Source: an uncultured Bacillota bacterium (GTDB lineage: Bacteria > Bacillota > Clostridia > Peptostreptococcales > Anaerovoracaceae). From it: a stretch of 29,681 nucleotides of DNA. Location: the NCBI GenBank assembly GCA_958448635.1, contig CAUDEQ010000019.1:1-29681 (forward strand), written 5' to 3'. The notes beneath the pieces were generated by a model that had not been told where the DNA came from, searched no databases, and was given only the letters and a program-made list of their open reading frames with translations. The position numbers and the translations under genes were made by a program. Of this stretch, positions 8,533-16,034 are shown piece by piece (position 1 is the stretch's first letter; each line of letters opens with the position of its first letter).

Positions 8533-8793
8533 ATGGAAAACCATAAAGTGACCATCGACAACAGGGTCAAAACGACAATAACCGATATCCTGGAAATAGA
8601 CAGCTTTGATGAGGCGGAGGTCAGAGCAACGCTGAAGCAGGGTGCGATGATAATCAAGGGGGAAAAGCTCAATATACAGACTCTTGATCTTCAGGAGGGA
8701 ATCGCCGTGATTGCGGGAACAATAAACTCGCTCATGTACGTCAAAGTGAGGGAAAAGGGTGAGAAGGGAATTTTCGCCAAAATTATGAAATGA
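8533..8793 (+). CDS. yabP: Sporulation protein YabP
   Basis: An 86-residue YabP-family protein. In sporulating Firmicutes it is made in the mother cell and takes part in spore coat or cortex assembly; its molecular role is poorly known. The all-beta pattern, with HKVTIDNRVKTTITDI at the start and INSLMYVKVREKGEKGIFAKIMK at the end, is characteristic. The ribosome site AAGGAGGTG precedes the ATG. It overlaps yabQ by four bases (ATGA). Its presence indicates that the host forms, or descends from formers of, endospores. Confidence 0.93.
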   Translation: MENHKVTIDNRVKTTITDILEIDSFDEAEVRATLKQGAMIIKGEKLNIQTLDLQEGIAVIAGTINSLMYVKVREKGEKGIFAKIMK

Positions 8794-9191
8794 ACATAGA
8801 GCTTACGGAGCTGATAGTAAGTCAGGCGAGAACTCTGGTCGTTATGGCTGCTGCAGGTGTTTTTGTTGAAAGCATGTGGCAGATAAAAAAGCGCATTAAA
8901 ATCAAAAGATGGATATCGGAGGTTATGTTCTGGGCTGCGGCGGCAGCTGCCATTTCGGCCTTTCTGTATTACTGTGCCTTCGGTAAGTTGTCGATGCATG
9001 CAGCGGCAGGCTTTTTGGCAGGCCTCTTATTGTGGAAAAAAATATGCTGTGGTATAATTAAAAAAGTATGGGTAGAAAACGAAGAAGCAGAGAATTTAAA
9101 AACAACAGCCGTGTCATCGATATCGAAGAAGCAAGGAAGCAGAGGCTGGAGAAAAGGCGGGCGGAAAGAAAAAAAGAAGAAGAGCGCCTAA
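8790..9191 (+). CDS. yabQ: Spore cortex protein YabQ
   Basis: A 133-residue membrane protein of the YabQ family, needed for cortex formation in Bacillus. Hydrophobic helices appear at about 10-28, 43-62 and 70-90, followed by a highly basic, low-complexity tail (GWRKGGRKEKKKKSA). It is shorter than the Bacillus protein. The last 124 bases overlap the reading frame of divIC, so the basic tail may be shaped by that second frame. Translation is coupled to yabP by the ATGA overlap. Confidence 0.85.
   Translation: MNIELTELIVSQARTLVVMAAAGVFVESMWQIKKRIKIKRWISEVMFWAAAAAAISAFLYYCAFGKLSMHAAAGFLAGLLLWKKICCGIIKKVWVENEEAENLKTTAVSSISKKQGSRGWRKGGRKEKKKKSA
9030..9058 (+). promoter_or_regulatory. Predicted vegetative promoter for divIC inside yabQ
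   Basis: TTGTGG (9030-9035), a 17-base spacer ending in TGG, and a perfect TATAAT (9053-9058) make an extended -10 promoter. Transcription would begin at about 9065. It lies inside yabQ and would allow divIC, rnmV and ksgA to be expressed during growth, independently of the sporulation promoter. Confidence 0.6.
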
Positions 9192-9550
9192 AGCGCAGCG
9201 CCGGCAAGAATACAAGAGGGAAGATGGCCATCAGAAGAAACCGCAACAGAAGGCGCATTCTGATAGCCATAATTGTCGTGGCAATAGTGGGAGCCATAGG
9301 CTTTTCCATATTCAATATCATATCTCTCAAGAGAGAGCAAAGCCAGATGAGAGAACAGCAAGAAGCCTTGGAGAAGGAAAAAGCTCAGATGGAAAAGGAG
9401 CTGTCCGAAATAAACGACCCGGAAAATCTGGAAAATCAGGCCAGAGATCAGCTCAGGCTCATCAAGGAAGGCGAGTATCTGTATATTTTCCCTGAAGAGA
9501 TAACTAAGGCAGGCAAGGATGCCGAGAAGAATGCATCTGAAGAGGAATGA
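9068..9550 (+). CDS. divIC: Septum formation initiator DivIC/FtsB-type protein
   Basis: A single-pass division protein that in Firmicutes joins FtsL and DivIB at the septum. From the first ATG it has 160 residues: a basic cytoplasmic segment (1-62), a membrane helix (about 64-85), a coiled coil (86-117) and the conserved tail NDPENLENQARDQLRLIKEGE. The first ATG has no ribosome site and lies only about three bases after the predicted start of transcription. An alternative ATG at 9224 (preceded by AGAGGG, spacing short) would give 108 residues and remove the overlap with yabQ. I keep the long form because the upstream frame is open and basic as expected, but the start is uncertain. The yabP-yabQ-divIC order matches Bacillus. 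Confidence 0.85.
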   Translation: MGRKRRSREFKNNSRVIDIEEARKQRLEKRRAERKKEEERLKRSAGKNTRGKMAIRRNRNRRRILIAIIVVAIVGAIGFSIFNIISLKREQSQMREQQEALEKEKAQMEKELSEINDPENLENQARDQLRLIKEGEYLYIFPEEITKAGKDAEKNASEEE

Positions 9551-9551
9551 T

Positions 9552-10085
9552 ATGAAGATAAAAGAAATAATAGTGGTGGAGGGACGTGATGATACCGACG
9601 CCATCAAAAAAAGTGTCGATGCCATCACAATAGAAACACATGGTTATGGTATAACAAAAGCTACCTGGGGATTGATAGAAAAAGCGTACAATGAAAAAGG
9701 CATCATAGTATTCACCGATCCCGACCATGCAGGAGAGCAGATCAGAAGAAGGATAATGGAAAAATTTCCTGATGCCAAGGAGGCTTTTCTGGACAGAAGA
9801 GCAGCGGCAAAGGATGGAGATGTCGGCATAGAAAACGCCGCCCCTGAGGACATACGAAGGGCATTGGAAAAGGCACGATGCTCAGTGGAAAAGGGAGGAG
9901 AAACCTTCACCATGGACGATATGATGACGGCAGGCCTTGTAGGACAGGCAGATTCCTCTCAGAAAAGAGACAAACTGGGAAAGACTCTGGGAATCGGATA
10001 CGGCAACGGGAAAATTTTTTTACAGAGGCTGAACAAGTTCGGAGTTTCGCGAGCGGAATTTGAAAGAGCCCTGCAGGAGATATAA
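9552..10085 (+). CDS. rnmV: Ribonuclease M5 (5S rRNA maturase)
   Basis: Cuts 5S rRNA precursor on both sides to give mature 5S. The 177-residue protein starts with a Toprim domain: Glu10 with Asp13-Asp14 in VVEGRDD, and Asp56 and Asp58 in FTDPDHAGEQIRRR. These acidic residues bind the catalytic Mg2+. The frame is open upstream, but the ATG at 9552 has an AGAGGA site and matches the family N-terminus. ksgA begins on the base after its stop, the same pairing of two ribosome-maturation genes as in Bacillus. Confidence 0.95.
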   Translation: MKIKEIIVVEGRDDTDAIKKSVDAITIETHGYGITKATWGLIEKAYNEKGIIVFTDPDHAGEQIRRRIMEKFPDAKEAFLDRRAAAKDGDVGIENAAPEDIRRALEKARCSVEKGGETFTMDDMMTAGLVGQADSSQKRDKLGKTLGIGYGNGKIFLQRLNKFGVSRAEFERALQEI

Positions 10086-10967
10086 ATGAAATTATACGCA
10101 CCGTCAACGATACAGGCAATCAAGGAGAAGCACAACTTTCAGCTTTCCAGAAGCCTGGGACAGAATTTCATAACCGATAAAAACGTCATAGAAGAAATCG
10201 TAAGGGGCGCAGGCGTCAGCGAGAAGGATCTGGTAATAGAAATAGGTCCGGGAATAGGAGTACTCACCGCAGAGGCGGCAGAGGCGGCGGCAAAGGTTGT
10301 GGCTGTGGAGATCGACAGAAAGCTTATTCCCATACTGGCTGAAACGCTGCAGGAGTATGATAACGTCAGGATAATAAATCGTGATATCCTCAAGACCGAC
10401 ATAAATGACGTCATATGCGAGGAAAGGGCTCAGGGCAGCTTTTCCGGAGACGTGAAGATAATGGGCAATCTGCCTTACTATATTACGACGCCAATCATCA
10501 TGAATCTTCTTGAAAGCGGCGTTGAAGCCGAAAGCATCACCATCATGATGCAGAAGGAGGTTGCAGACAGGATAAAAGCGGAGCCGGGCAATAAGATATA
10601 CGGAGCGATTTCTGTCGCTGTGCAGTATTACTGCCGGGTGGAGCAGGTGATATCGGTTTCAAAAGAGGTATTCGTGCCAAAGCCCAAGGTGGACTCTGCC
10701 GTGCTGAAGCTTGTTATCAGAAAAGAAAGACCTGTGGAGATCGAGGACGAAAAGTGCTTTTTTGCATGTATTAAAGCAGGCTTCGGGCAGCGGAGAAAAA
10801 CGCTTCTTAATTCACTTACGGGGGTATGTGGCCTCAACAAAGACGAAGTAAAAGAGGTTCTTGCGGATGCAGGCATAGACCCTGTAAGGCGTGCTGAAAC
10901 TCTCGACATGAAGGAATTCGCCGCCATTGCCAATGGCGTGACGGAACGTGGCAGGAGATGGAGATAA
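10086..10967 (+). CDS. ksgA: 16S rRNA dimethyladenosine transferase
   Basis: Dimethylates two adjacent adenines in the 3'-terminal hairpin of 16S rRNA, using S-adenosylmethionine, late in small-subunit assembly. The 293-residue sequence has the N-terminal LGQNFITDKNVI, the SAM-binding IEIGPGIGVLT (GPGIG at 54-58), the acidic VAVEIDRKL, and the catalytic NLPYY at 128-132. It follows rnmV directly and its end overlaps nothing, but the next gene starts five bases later. Confidence 0.97.
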   Translation: MKLYAPSTIQAIKEKHNFQLSRSLGQNFITDKNVIEEIVRGAGVSEKDLVIEIGPGIGVLTAEAAEAAAKVVAVEIDRKLIPILAETLQEYDNVRIINRDILKTDINDVICEERAQGSFSGDVKIMGNLPYYITTPIIMNLLESGVEAESITIMMQKEVADRIKAEPGNKIYGAISVAVQYYCRVEQVISVSKEVFVPKPKVDSAVLKLVIRKERPVEIEDEKCFFACIKAGFGQRRKTLLNSLTGVCGLNKDEVKEVLADAGIDPVRRAETLDMKEFAAIANGVTERGRRWR

Positions 10968-10971
10968 CGAG

Positions 10972-12957
10972 ATGGAAAAAGCAAAGGCATTCTGCAATAA
11001 GTATCTGAAAAATCATATAGTGGTCATAGCAGTACTGGCGTTTCTTCTGGTATTAATAATAGAAACGCTGGGCAGACACTCCCTTATACAGTCAGTCGCC
11101 TTCATGGTGCAGCATCCACTGGTTTACCTGTGCAATATGGTGTTGGTGTTTGCGCTGCTTTCATTTTCGTTGCTTTTCAGGCGGCGGATATTCGTAACGG
11201 TGCTGATATCGCTGGTGTGGCTGGCGCTGGGTATAGTAAACGGTATTATTCTCAGCAACAGAATGACACCGTTTACAGTAAAGGATTTGAGCAATATAGA
11301 AGAAGCTATCGCCATAGTGGAGAACTATTTCTCTCCGGGAACGGTGATCGCTGCCATAATAGTGGTGGCTGTTCTGGCACTGGGAATACTTATCCTATTC
11401 AGAAAAGCACCGAAGAAAAAGGAAAAGGTAAATTACAAGAAAACAGGTGCGGCGGTGCTTATCATATTGGTAGGAACCTTTGGTATAATTCAGCTGGGAA
11501 TGAAGACAGGTATACTGGACACGTTCTTCGGCAACCTGGCATACGGTTACCGTGACAACGGAGTATGCTACAGCTTCCTGGTAACGTGGATGGATACCGG
11601 AATAGACAAGCCGGTGGATTATTCGGCGGATACGATGAAGAAGATCTTCGATGATGGGGAGCTGGGAAATGACGGCATATATACTCCGGGAGAGGATGAC
11701 GATACGGATGTGTCGGAAACTCCCAACATCATATTCCTGCAGTTGGAATCATTCTTTGATCCATATCATGTAAAGGGTCTGGAATTTTCTCAGGACCCCA
11801 TAGTGAACTTCAGAAGTCTGATGAAGGAATATTCGTCGGGATACCTGACGGTGCCGTCGGTGGGAGCGGGAACCGCCAACGTTGAGTTTGAGGTGATGAC
11901 GGGAATAAGCGCCAAGTTTTTCGGGCCGGGAGAATATCCGTACAAGAGCGTACTCAAGGAAAAAACGTGTGAGACCACGGCTTATGACCTGAAACAGCTG
12001 GGATATTCAACTCATGCCATTCACAATCACAGAGGAGCGTTTTACTATAGAAACGTCGTGTTTGCCAACATGGGCTTCGATACATTCACATGCCTGGAGT
12101 ACATGAACAATGTGATGAAGACGCCTAGAAACTGGGCTAAGGACGGTATACTTACGGAACAGATACTGAACGCCCTTGACAGCACAGAAAATCAGGATTA
12201 TATATACACGATTTCAGTACAGGGCCATGGAAAGTATCCTGACGAGCAGGTATTTGAAAATCCTGTGATTACATGTGATAAGGCCGATACGGAAGAACAG
12301 AAATGGGCATATGAATATTATGTGAATCAGATATATGAGATGGATCTGTTCATAAAGGAGCTTACGGAGGTTCTGGAAGGGTATGATGAGGATATAGTGC
12401 TGATAATGTACGGGGATCATCTGCCGGCGCTCAATATGGAGGAAGAAGATCTAACGACAGGCGATCTCTATGCGTCTCAGTATGTAATATGGGATAACTT
12501 CGGAATGGAGAAAAAGGACGTTGATCTGACGGCATATGAGCTGACAGCGGAGGTGCTGGACAGACTTGATATCTCGGTGGGAATGATAACCAAGTATCAG
12601 CAAAATCACAAGGGAGATAATGACTTCCTGGTAAACCTTGAAGCTCTGGGCTACGATATGCTCTACGGCAAGGAATATATTTACGGCGAGAAAAATCCTT
12701 TCAAGGTGACTGACCTGAAGATGGGCGTTAAGACCATAAAGGTAGACGAGGTGGTACAGATCGGAGAGGATTACTATATAAAGGGACAGAACTTTACTGA
12801 ATACAGCAAGATTTCCCTTGACGGCAAAATACTTGATACGGTGTACCTGGGACCTACGATACTGGCGCTGAAGGATGATGTGGATCCTGAAGACGCAGGA
12901 AGGATGAAGGTCAGCCAGGTGGAGAAAAACGAAAAGATACTCAGCACGACGGAATAG
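10972..12957 (+). CDS. LtaS-type membrane sulfatase (lipoteichoic acid synthase-like)
   Basis: A 661-residue phosphoglycerol transferase of the LTA synthase/sulfatase family. Five membrane helices occupy roughly the first 190 residues. The extracellular sulfatase domain has Glu in FLQLESFFDPY as a likely metal ligand, the probable nucleophile Thr301 in GAGTANVEFE, and YGDHLPAL. The last 85 residues look like an extra beta-sandwich (YYIKGQNFTEYSKISLDG, TIG/IPT-like). The ATG at 10972 has a GGAG eight bases upstream; a GTG at 10948 inside ksgA is possible but less likely. It probably builds a glycerol-phosphate polymer, but other family members act on different glycolipids. Confidence 0.88.
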   Translation: MEKAKAFCNKYLKNHIVVIAVLAFLLVLIIETLGRHSLIQSVAFMVQHPLVYLCNMVLVFALLSFSLLFRRRIFVTVLISLVWLALGIVNGIILSNRMTPFTVKDLSNIEEAIAIVENYFSPGTVIAAIIVVAVLALGILILFRKAPKKKEKVNYKKTGAAVLIILVGTFGIIQLGMKTGILDTFFGNLAYGYRDNGVCYSFLVTWMDTGIDKPVDYSADTMKKIFDDGELGNDGIYTPGEDDDTDVSETPNIIFLQLESFFDPYHVKGLEFSQDPIVNFRSLMKEYSSGYLTVPSVGAGTANVEFEVMTGISAKFFGPGEYPYKSVLKEKTCETTAYDLKQLGYSTHAIHNHRGAFYYRNVVFANMGFDTFTCLEYMNNVMKTPRNWAKDGILTEQILNALDSTENQDYIYTISVQGHGKYPDEQVFENPVITCDKADTEEQKWAYEYYVNQIYEMDLFIKELTEVLEGYDEDIVLIMYGDHLPALNMEEEDLTTGDLYASQYVIWDNFGMEKKDVDLTAYELTAEVLDRLDISVGMITKYQQNHKGDNDFLVNLEALGYDMLYGKEYIYGEKNPFKVTDLKMGVKTIKVDEVVQIGEDYYIKGQNFTEYSKISLDGKILDTVYLGPTILALKDDVDPEDAGRMKVSQVEKNEKILSTTE

Positions 12958-12992
12958 CGGAGAGTATCACAGATGAAGATGGCAATGATGAC

Positions 12993-13025
12993 GAGACAAC
13001 TGCACCGATATGCGGTTGTCTCTTT
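12993..13025 (+). terminator. Likely terminator after the LtaS-like gene
   Basis: An 11-bp stem (GAGACAACTGC at 12993-13003 with GCGGTTGTCTC at 13012-13022, one U-G pair) with an 8-base loop is followed by only three T. The stem is strong but the U-tract is short, so termination may be partial. Confidence 0.6.
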
Positions 13026-13057
13026 AACTAAGGAGAGGTTTAAGAAAGGAAAAACGT

Positions 13058-13621
13058 ATGAAGATAAAGGTGCCGACACTTGAGACGGAGAGAATGATAT
13101 TGAGGATGTGGCGTAAAAAGGATGCACCGGAGCTTTATGAATACGCCAAGAACCCCAACGTAGGTCCCCATGCCGGCTGGAAGCCCCACGAATCGATAAA
13201 TGAATCCAGGATGATAATTTCGCAGATTTTTCTGACCAATATGTGTTGGGCAATTCAGGACAGGGAAACGGGAAAAATCATCGGAAGCATAGGACTGGAG
13301 GAGGACAAGTTCAGACCTGATGTGAAGAGCAAAGAGCTGGGTTATTCGCTGGCAGAGGATTACTGGGGACGTGGGCTGATGACTGAAGCTGCCGGGAGAA
13401 TCATAAGATATGCCTTCGATGAGCTGAAGCTGGACGTGCTGATGATAAGAACGGGAGAAAGCAATATCAGAAGTCAGAGGGTCATTGAAAAATGCGGATT
13501 TGAGTATGAAGGCACTCTGCGCAGGACGTATCGAATATACGATGGCAGCATTAGAGAGGTGAGGTGCTATTCCATGCTCAGCGAAGAATACAGACGTCTT
13601 ATAGAGGAAGGGAGGCTATAG
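13058..13621 (+). CDS. GNAT acetyltransferase, RimJ/RimL type
   Basis: A 187-residue acetyl-CoA-dependent N-acetyltransferase. The opening LETERMILRMWRKKDAPELYEYA and the acetyl-CoA-binding loop EDYWGRGLMTEA (about 100-111) are typical of the group that acetylates ribosomal-protein N-termini or small amines. A second marker is IRTGESNIRSQRVIEKCGFEYEG, the usual C-terminal motif. GAAAGGA precedes the ATG. It stands alone between a hairpin and the 2-oxoacid oxidoreductase promoter. The substrate cannot be assigned. Confidence 0.9.
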   Translation: MKIKVPTLETERMILRMWRKKDAPELYEYAKNPNVGPHAGWKPHESINESRMIISQIFLTNMCWAIQDRETGKIIGSIGLEEDKFRPDVKSKELGYSLAEDYWGRGLMTEAAGRIIRYAFDELKLDVLMIRTGESNIRSQRVIEKCGFEYEGTLRRTYRIYDGSIREVRCYSMLSEEYRRLIEEGRL

Positions 13622-13636
13622 GATACGAATGTTAAG

Positions 13637-13687
13637 TTTGTTAGTAAAAACAAAATTTATGAAAAATATTTGTTAAAAGTTCATAAA
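13637..13687 (+). promoter_or_regulatory. Two inverted repeats upstream of the 2-oxoacid oxidoreductase promoter
   Basis: TTTGTT/AACAAA (13637-13642 and 13649-13654, 6-base spacer) and TTTATGAA/TTCATAAA (13656-13663 and 13680-13687, 16-base spacer) sit just upstream of the -35 element. They are placed where an activator or repressor would bind. The protein is unknown. Confidence 0.4.
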
Positions 13688-13704
13688 AAATTTCAAAAAA
13701 CCTA

Positions 13705-13733
13705 TTGACATAAATACGCCCTTGATGTAGTCT
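13705..13733 (+). promoter_or_regulatory. Predicted promoter of the porGDAB operon
   Basis: A perfect TTGACA (13705-13710) is followed after 17 bases by TAGTCT (13728-13733). The -10 is weak. An inverted repeat (CCCTTGATGT at 13719-13728 and ACATTTCAAGGG at 13742-13753) encloses the -10 and the likely start site near 13740, a typical repressor position. Confidence 0.55.
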
Positions 13734-13795
13734 AAAACAAGACATTTCAAGGGCTTTGCTTTTGAGGTGTAAATAAATATACTAGGAGCGTTAAA

Positions 13796-14386
13796 ATGAC
13801 CAAGAGATTAAACGAAGCAGTAGAGATAAGATGGCATGGCAGAGGCGGTCAGGGTGCCAAGACAGCATGCCTTCTTCTGGCAGATGTAGCCTTCAGTTCC
13901 GGTAAGCATGTACAGGGCTTTCCTGAATACGGCCCTGAGAGAATGGGTGCGCCCATTACTGCTTACAATCGAATTACAGACGAGCACTGTAAGGTCCATT
14001 CCAATATATATACGCCGGATTATGTAGTCGTTGTAGATGAAACTCTATTGAAATCGGTGGACGTGACAAAGGGCCTCAAGGAGAACGGGGCGCTTATCAT
14101 CAACAGCAAGAAGGAGCCTGAGGAGATAAGATCTCACCTCAACGGATATAAGGGGAAGGTATGCGTCGTGGACGCCGAGAGGATATCCATGGAAACGCTG
14201 GGAAGAAACTTCCCGAACACGCCTATGCTGGCTGCTGTTGTCAAGGTCAGCAATGTCATAGACAAGGATAAGTTCATCAAGGACATGAGGGAATCCTTCG
14301 AGCATAAGTTTGCAACAAAGGAGAATGTCATCGAGGGAAACATGAAGGCATTAGTTAAATCCATGGAAGAAGTGAAGGTAGGATAA
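13796..14386 (+). CDS. porG: 2-oxoacid:ferredoxin oxidoreductase, gamma subunit
   Basis: The gamma subunit of a four-subunit enzyme that oxidises a 2-oxo acid to acyl-CoA and CO2 while reducing ferredoxin. It has 196 residues. IRWHGRGGQGAKTACLLLADVA at the N-terminus and GFPEYGPERMGAPITAYNRI are hallmark segments. The ribosome site TAGGAG lies seven bases before the ATG. It is first in the operon, and its stop codon shares one base with the next start (TAATG). The por symbols follow subunit type; the true substrate could be pyruvate, 2-oxoisovalerate or another 2-oxo acid. Confidence 0.92.
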   Translation: MTKRLNEAVEIRWHGRGGQGAKTACLLLADVAFSSGKHVQGFPEYGPERMGAPITAYNRITDEHCKVHSNIYTPDYVVVVDETLLKSVDVTKGLKENGALIINSKKEPEEIRSHLNGYKGKVCVVDAERISMETLGRNFPNTPMLAAVVKVSNVIDKDKFIKDMRESFEHKFATKENVIEGNMKALVKSMEEVKVG

Positions 14387-14691
14387 TGAAAACGAGAGCA
14401 AAGGATATAAATGAAAAGATAACGTGGCAGGAGGTCACAACAGGCGCAGAAATATACGAGCCGGCTACATCGCTGCTGGTAGATACAGGCGACTGGCGTG
14501 TTATGAAGCCGATGTTTCTGGAAGACAAATGCAAGCACTGCATGCTCTGCATACCGTTTTGCCCTGACAGCTCCATACCTGTAAAGGATGGAAAAAGAGA
14601 AGATTTTGATTTTATGCACTGTAAGGGCTGCGGTATATGCGTCAAGGTATGCCCGTTCGGCGCAATAGATTTCGTAAAGGAGGAAAAGTAA
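14386..14691 (+). CDS. porD: 2-oxoacid:ferredoxin oxidoreductase, delta (ferredoxin) subunit
   Basis: A 101-residue subunit with two [4Fe-4S] motifs: Cys49, 52, 55, 59 (CKHCMLCIPFCPD) and Cys79, 82, 85, 89 (CKGCGICVKVCPFGAI). It carries electrons from the thiamine site in the beta subunit to external ferredoxin. The first motif ends in CPD rather than CP-plus-small residue, as is common in PorD. It overlaps porG by one base and abuts porA with no gap. Confidence 0.93.
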   Translation: MKTRAKDINEKITWQEVTTGAEIYEPATSLLVDTGDWRVMKPMFLEDKCKHCMLCIPFCPDSSIPVKDGKREDFDFMHCKGCGICVKVCPFGAIDFVKEEK

Positions 14692-15906
14692 ATGGCGAAG
14701 ACAGACAGAATGTCCGGCAATGAAGCTGTGGCAATGGCTATGAAGCAGATAAATCCGGACGTAATGGGAGCCTTTCCGATAACGCCTTCCACGGAAATAC
14801 CTCAGTATTTCTCACAGTACATAGCAGATGGTGAGGTCGATACGGAGTTTGTGGCAGTGGAGTCAGAGCATAGCGCCATGTCGGTATGCATAGGAGCGTC
14901 GGCTGCAGGGGCAAGGGCAATTACAGCAACGTCATCGGCAGGACTGGCGTACATGTGGGAGCTGTTGTATGTGGCAGCATCGGCAAGATTGCCTATTACC
15001 ATGGCGGTGGTAAACAGAGCGCTTACAGGTCCGATAAACATCAACAATGACCATTCCGATTCCATGGGGGCCAGGGATTCGGGCTGGATACAGATATATG
15101 CGGAAACGAATCAGGAGGTCTATGACAACTATATACAGGCGATGCCTATATCGGAGACCATAAGACTTCCTATCATGATATGTCAGGATGGCTTCATCAC
15201 CAGCCACGGAGTTTCGAATATTGAGCTGATGGAGGACGATGAGGTGAAGGGCTTTGTGGGAGAATACAAGCCTGAAAACTACCTGCTGAAGCATGAAAAT
15301 CCGTTGGCAGTAGGCCCTTACGGAATTTCGCCTTATTATATGGAAGTGAAGCGTTCACAGGCTCAGGCGATGAAGGATGCCATGCCGATAATCCTTGACG
15401 TGGCAAACAGATTCGAGAAACTGACTGGACGTAAATACGGATTCTTTGAAGAATATATGATGGACGATGCAGAAGTGGCACTGGTGGTAATCGGCTCATC
15501 TGCAGGAACAGGAAAGGAAGCTGTCGACAGGCTCAGAGCCGAGGGTAAAAAGGTCGGACTAATCAAGTTGAGAGTCTTCAGGCCATTCCCTAGAGCACAG
15601 CTGGCAGAAGCAATGTGCAAGGTAAAGGCAGTTGCCATCATGGACAAGGCTGAAAGCTTTTCCAACAGCGGCGGGCCGCTTTTCAACGAGGCGAGAAATT
15701 CCCTATACGATCTGCCGGATAAGCCTTATGCCATCAACTACATATACGGTCTCGGAGGAAGGGACATCACCGTTGAGGATTACTACGAGATATACAACGA
15801 CCTCTTCATAATAAATGAGACGGATGATCCGGGCGACGTATACAGATATGTAGGAGTAAGAGATTCACGTTACGAGGAAGGCGACTTCGACCACAGAAAG
15901 GCGTAG
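14692..15906 (+). CDS. porA: 2-oxoacid:ferredoxin oxidoreductase, alpha subunit
   Basis: The 404-residue alpha subunit contributes the pyrimidine-binding domain for thiamine diphosphate and the CoA-handling domain. SGNEAVAMAM, GAFPITPSTEIPQ, EFVAVESEHSAMSVCIGASAAGAR and NNDHSDSMGARDSGWIQ are conserved. AAGGAGG precedes the ATG. A 128-base gap without a terminator separates it from porB, unusual in an otherwise tightly packed operon. The gene is close to PorA, but related VorA and KorA subunits are not excluded. Confidence 0.93.
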   Translation: MAKTDRMSGNEAVAMAMKQINPDVMGAFPITPSTEIPQYFSQYIADGEVDTEFVAVESEHSAMSVCIGASAAGARAITATSSAGLAYMWELLYVAASARLPITMAVVNRALTGPININNDHSDSMGARDSGWIQIYAETNQEVYDNYIQAMPISETIRLPIMICQDGFITSHGVSNIELMEDDEVKGFVGEYKPENYLLKHENPLAVGPYGISPYYMEVKRSQAQAMKDAMPIILDVANRFEKLTGRKYGFFEEYMMDDAEVALVVIGSSAGTGKEAVDRLRAEGKKVGLIKLRVFRPFPRAQLAEAMCKVKAVAIMDKAESFSNSGGPLFNEARNSLYDLPDKPYAINYIYGLGGRDITVEDYYEIYNDLFIINETDDPGDVYRYVGVRDSRYEEGDFDHRKA

Positions 15907-16034
15907 ACGTTTTCCGAAAAGGCTCGGGCCGATTTGCGGATAAGGAGTACAGCACAGGAGTGCAGGAGCGGAAGAGCATAAACCGCCATGCAATAGGGCA
16001 GAGCGCAGGAAAGGAAAAAATAAGGAGAAACACT

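Noticed and set aside
13637..13690. Rex-type redox repressor site upstream of porG
   Set aside because: TTGTTA-like arms exist, but the spacing is wrong and one arm matches poorly; I keep only the neutral description of inverted repeats.
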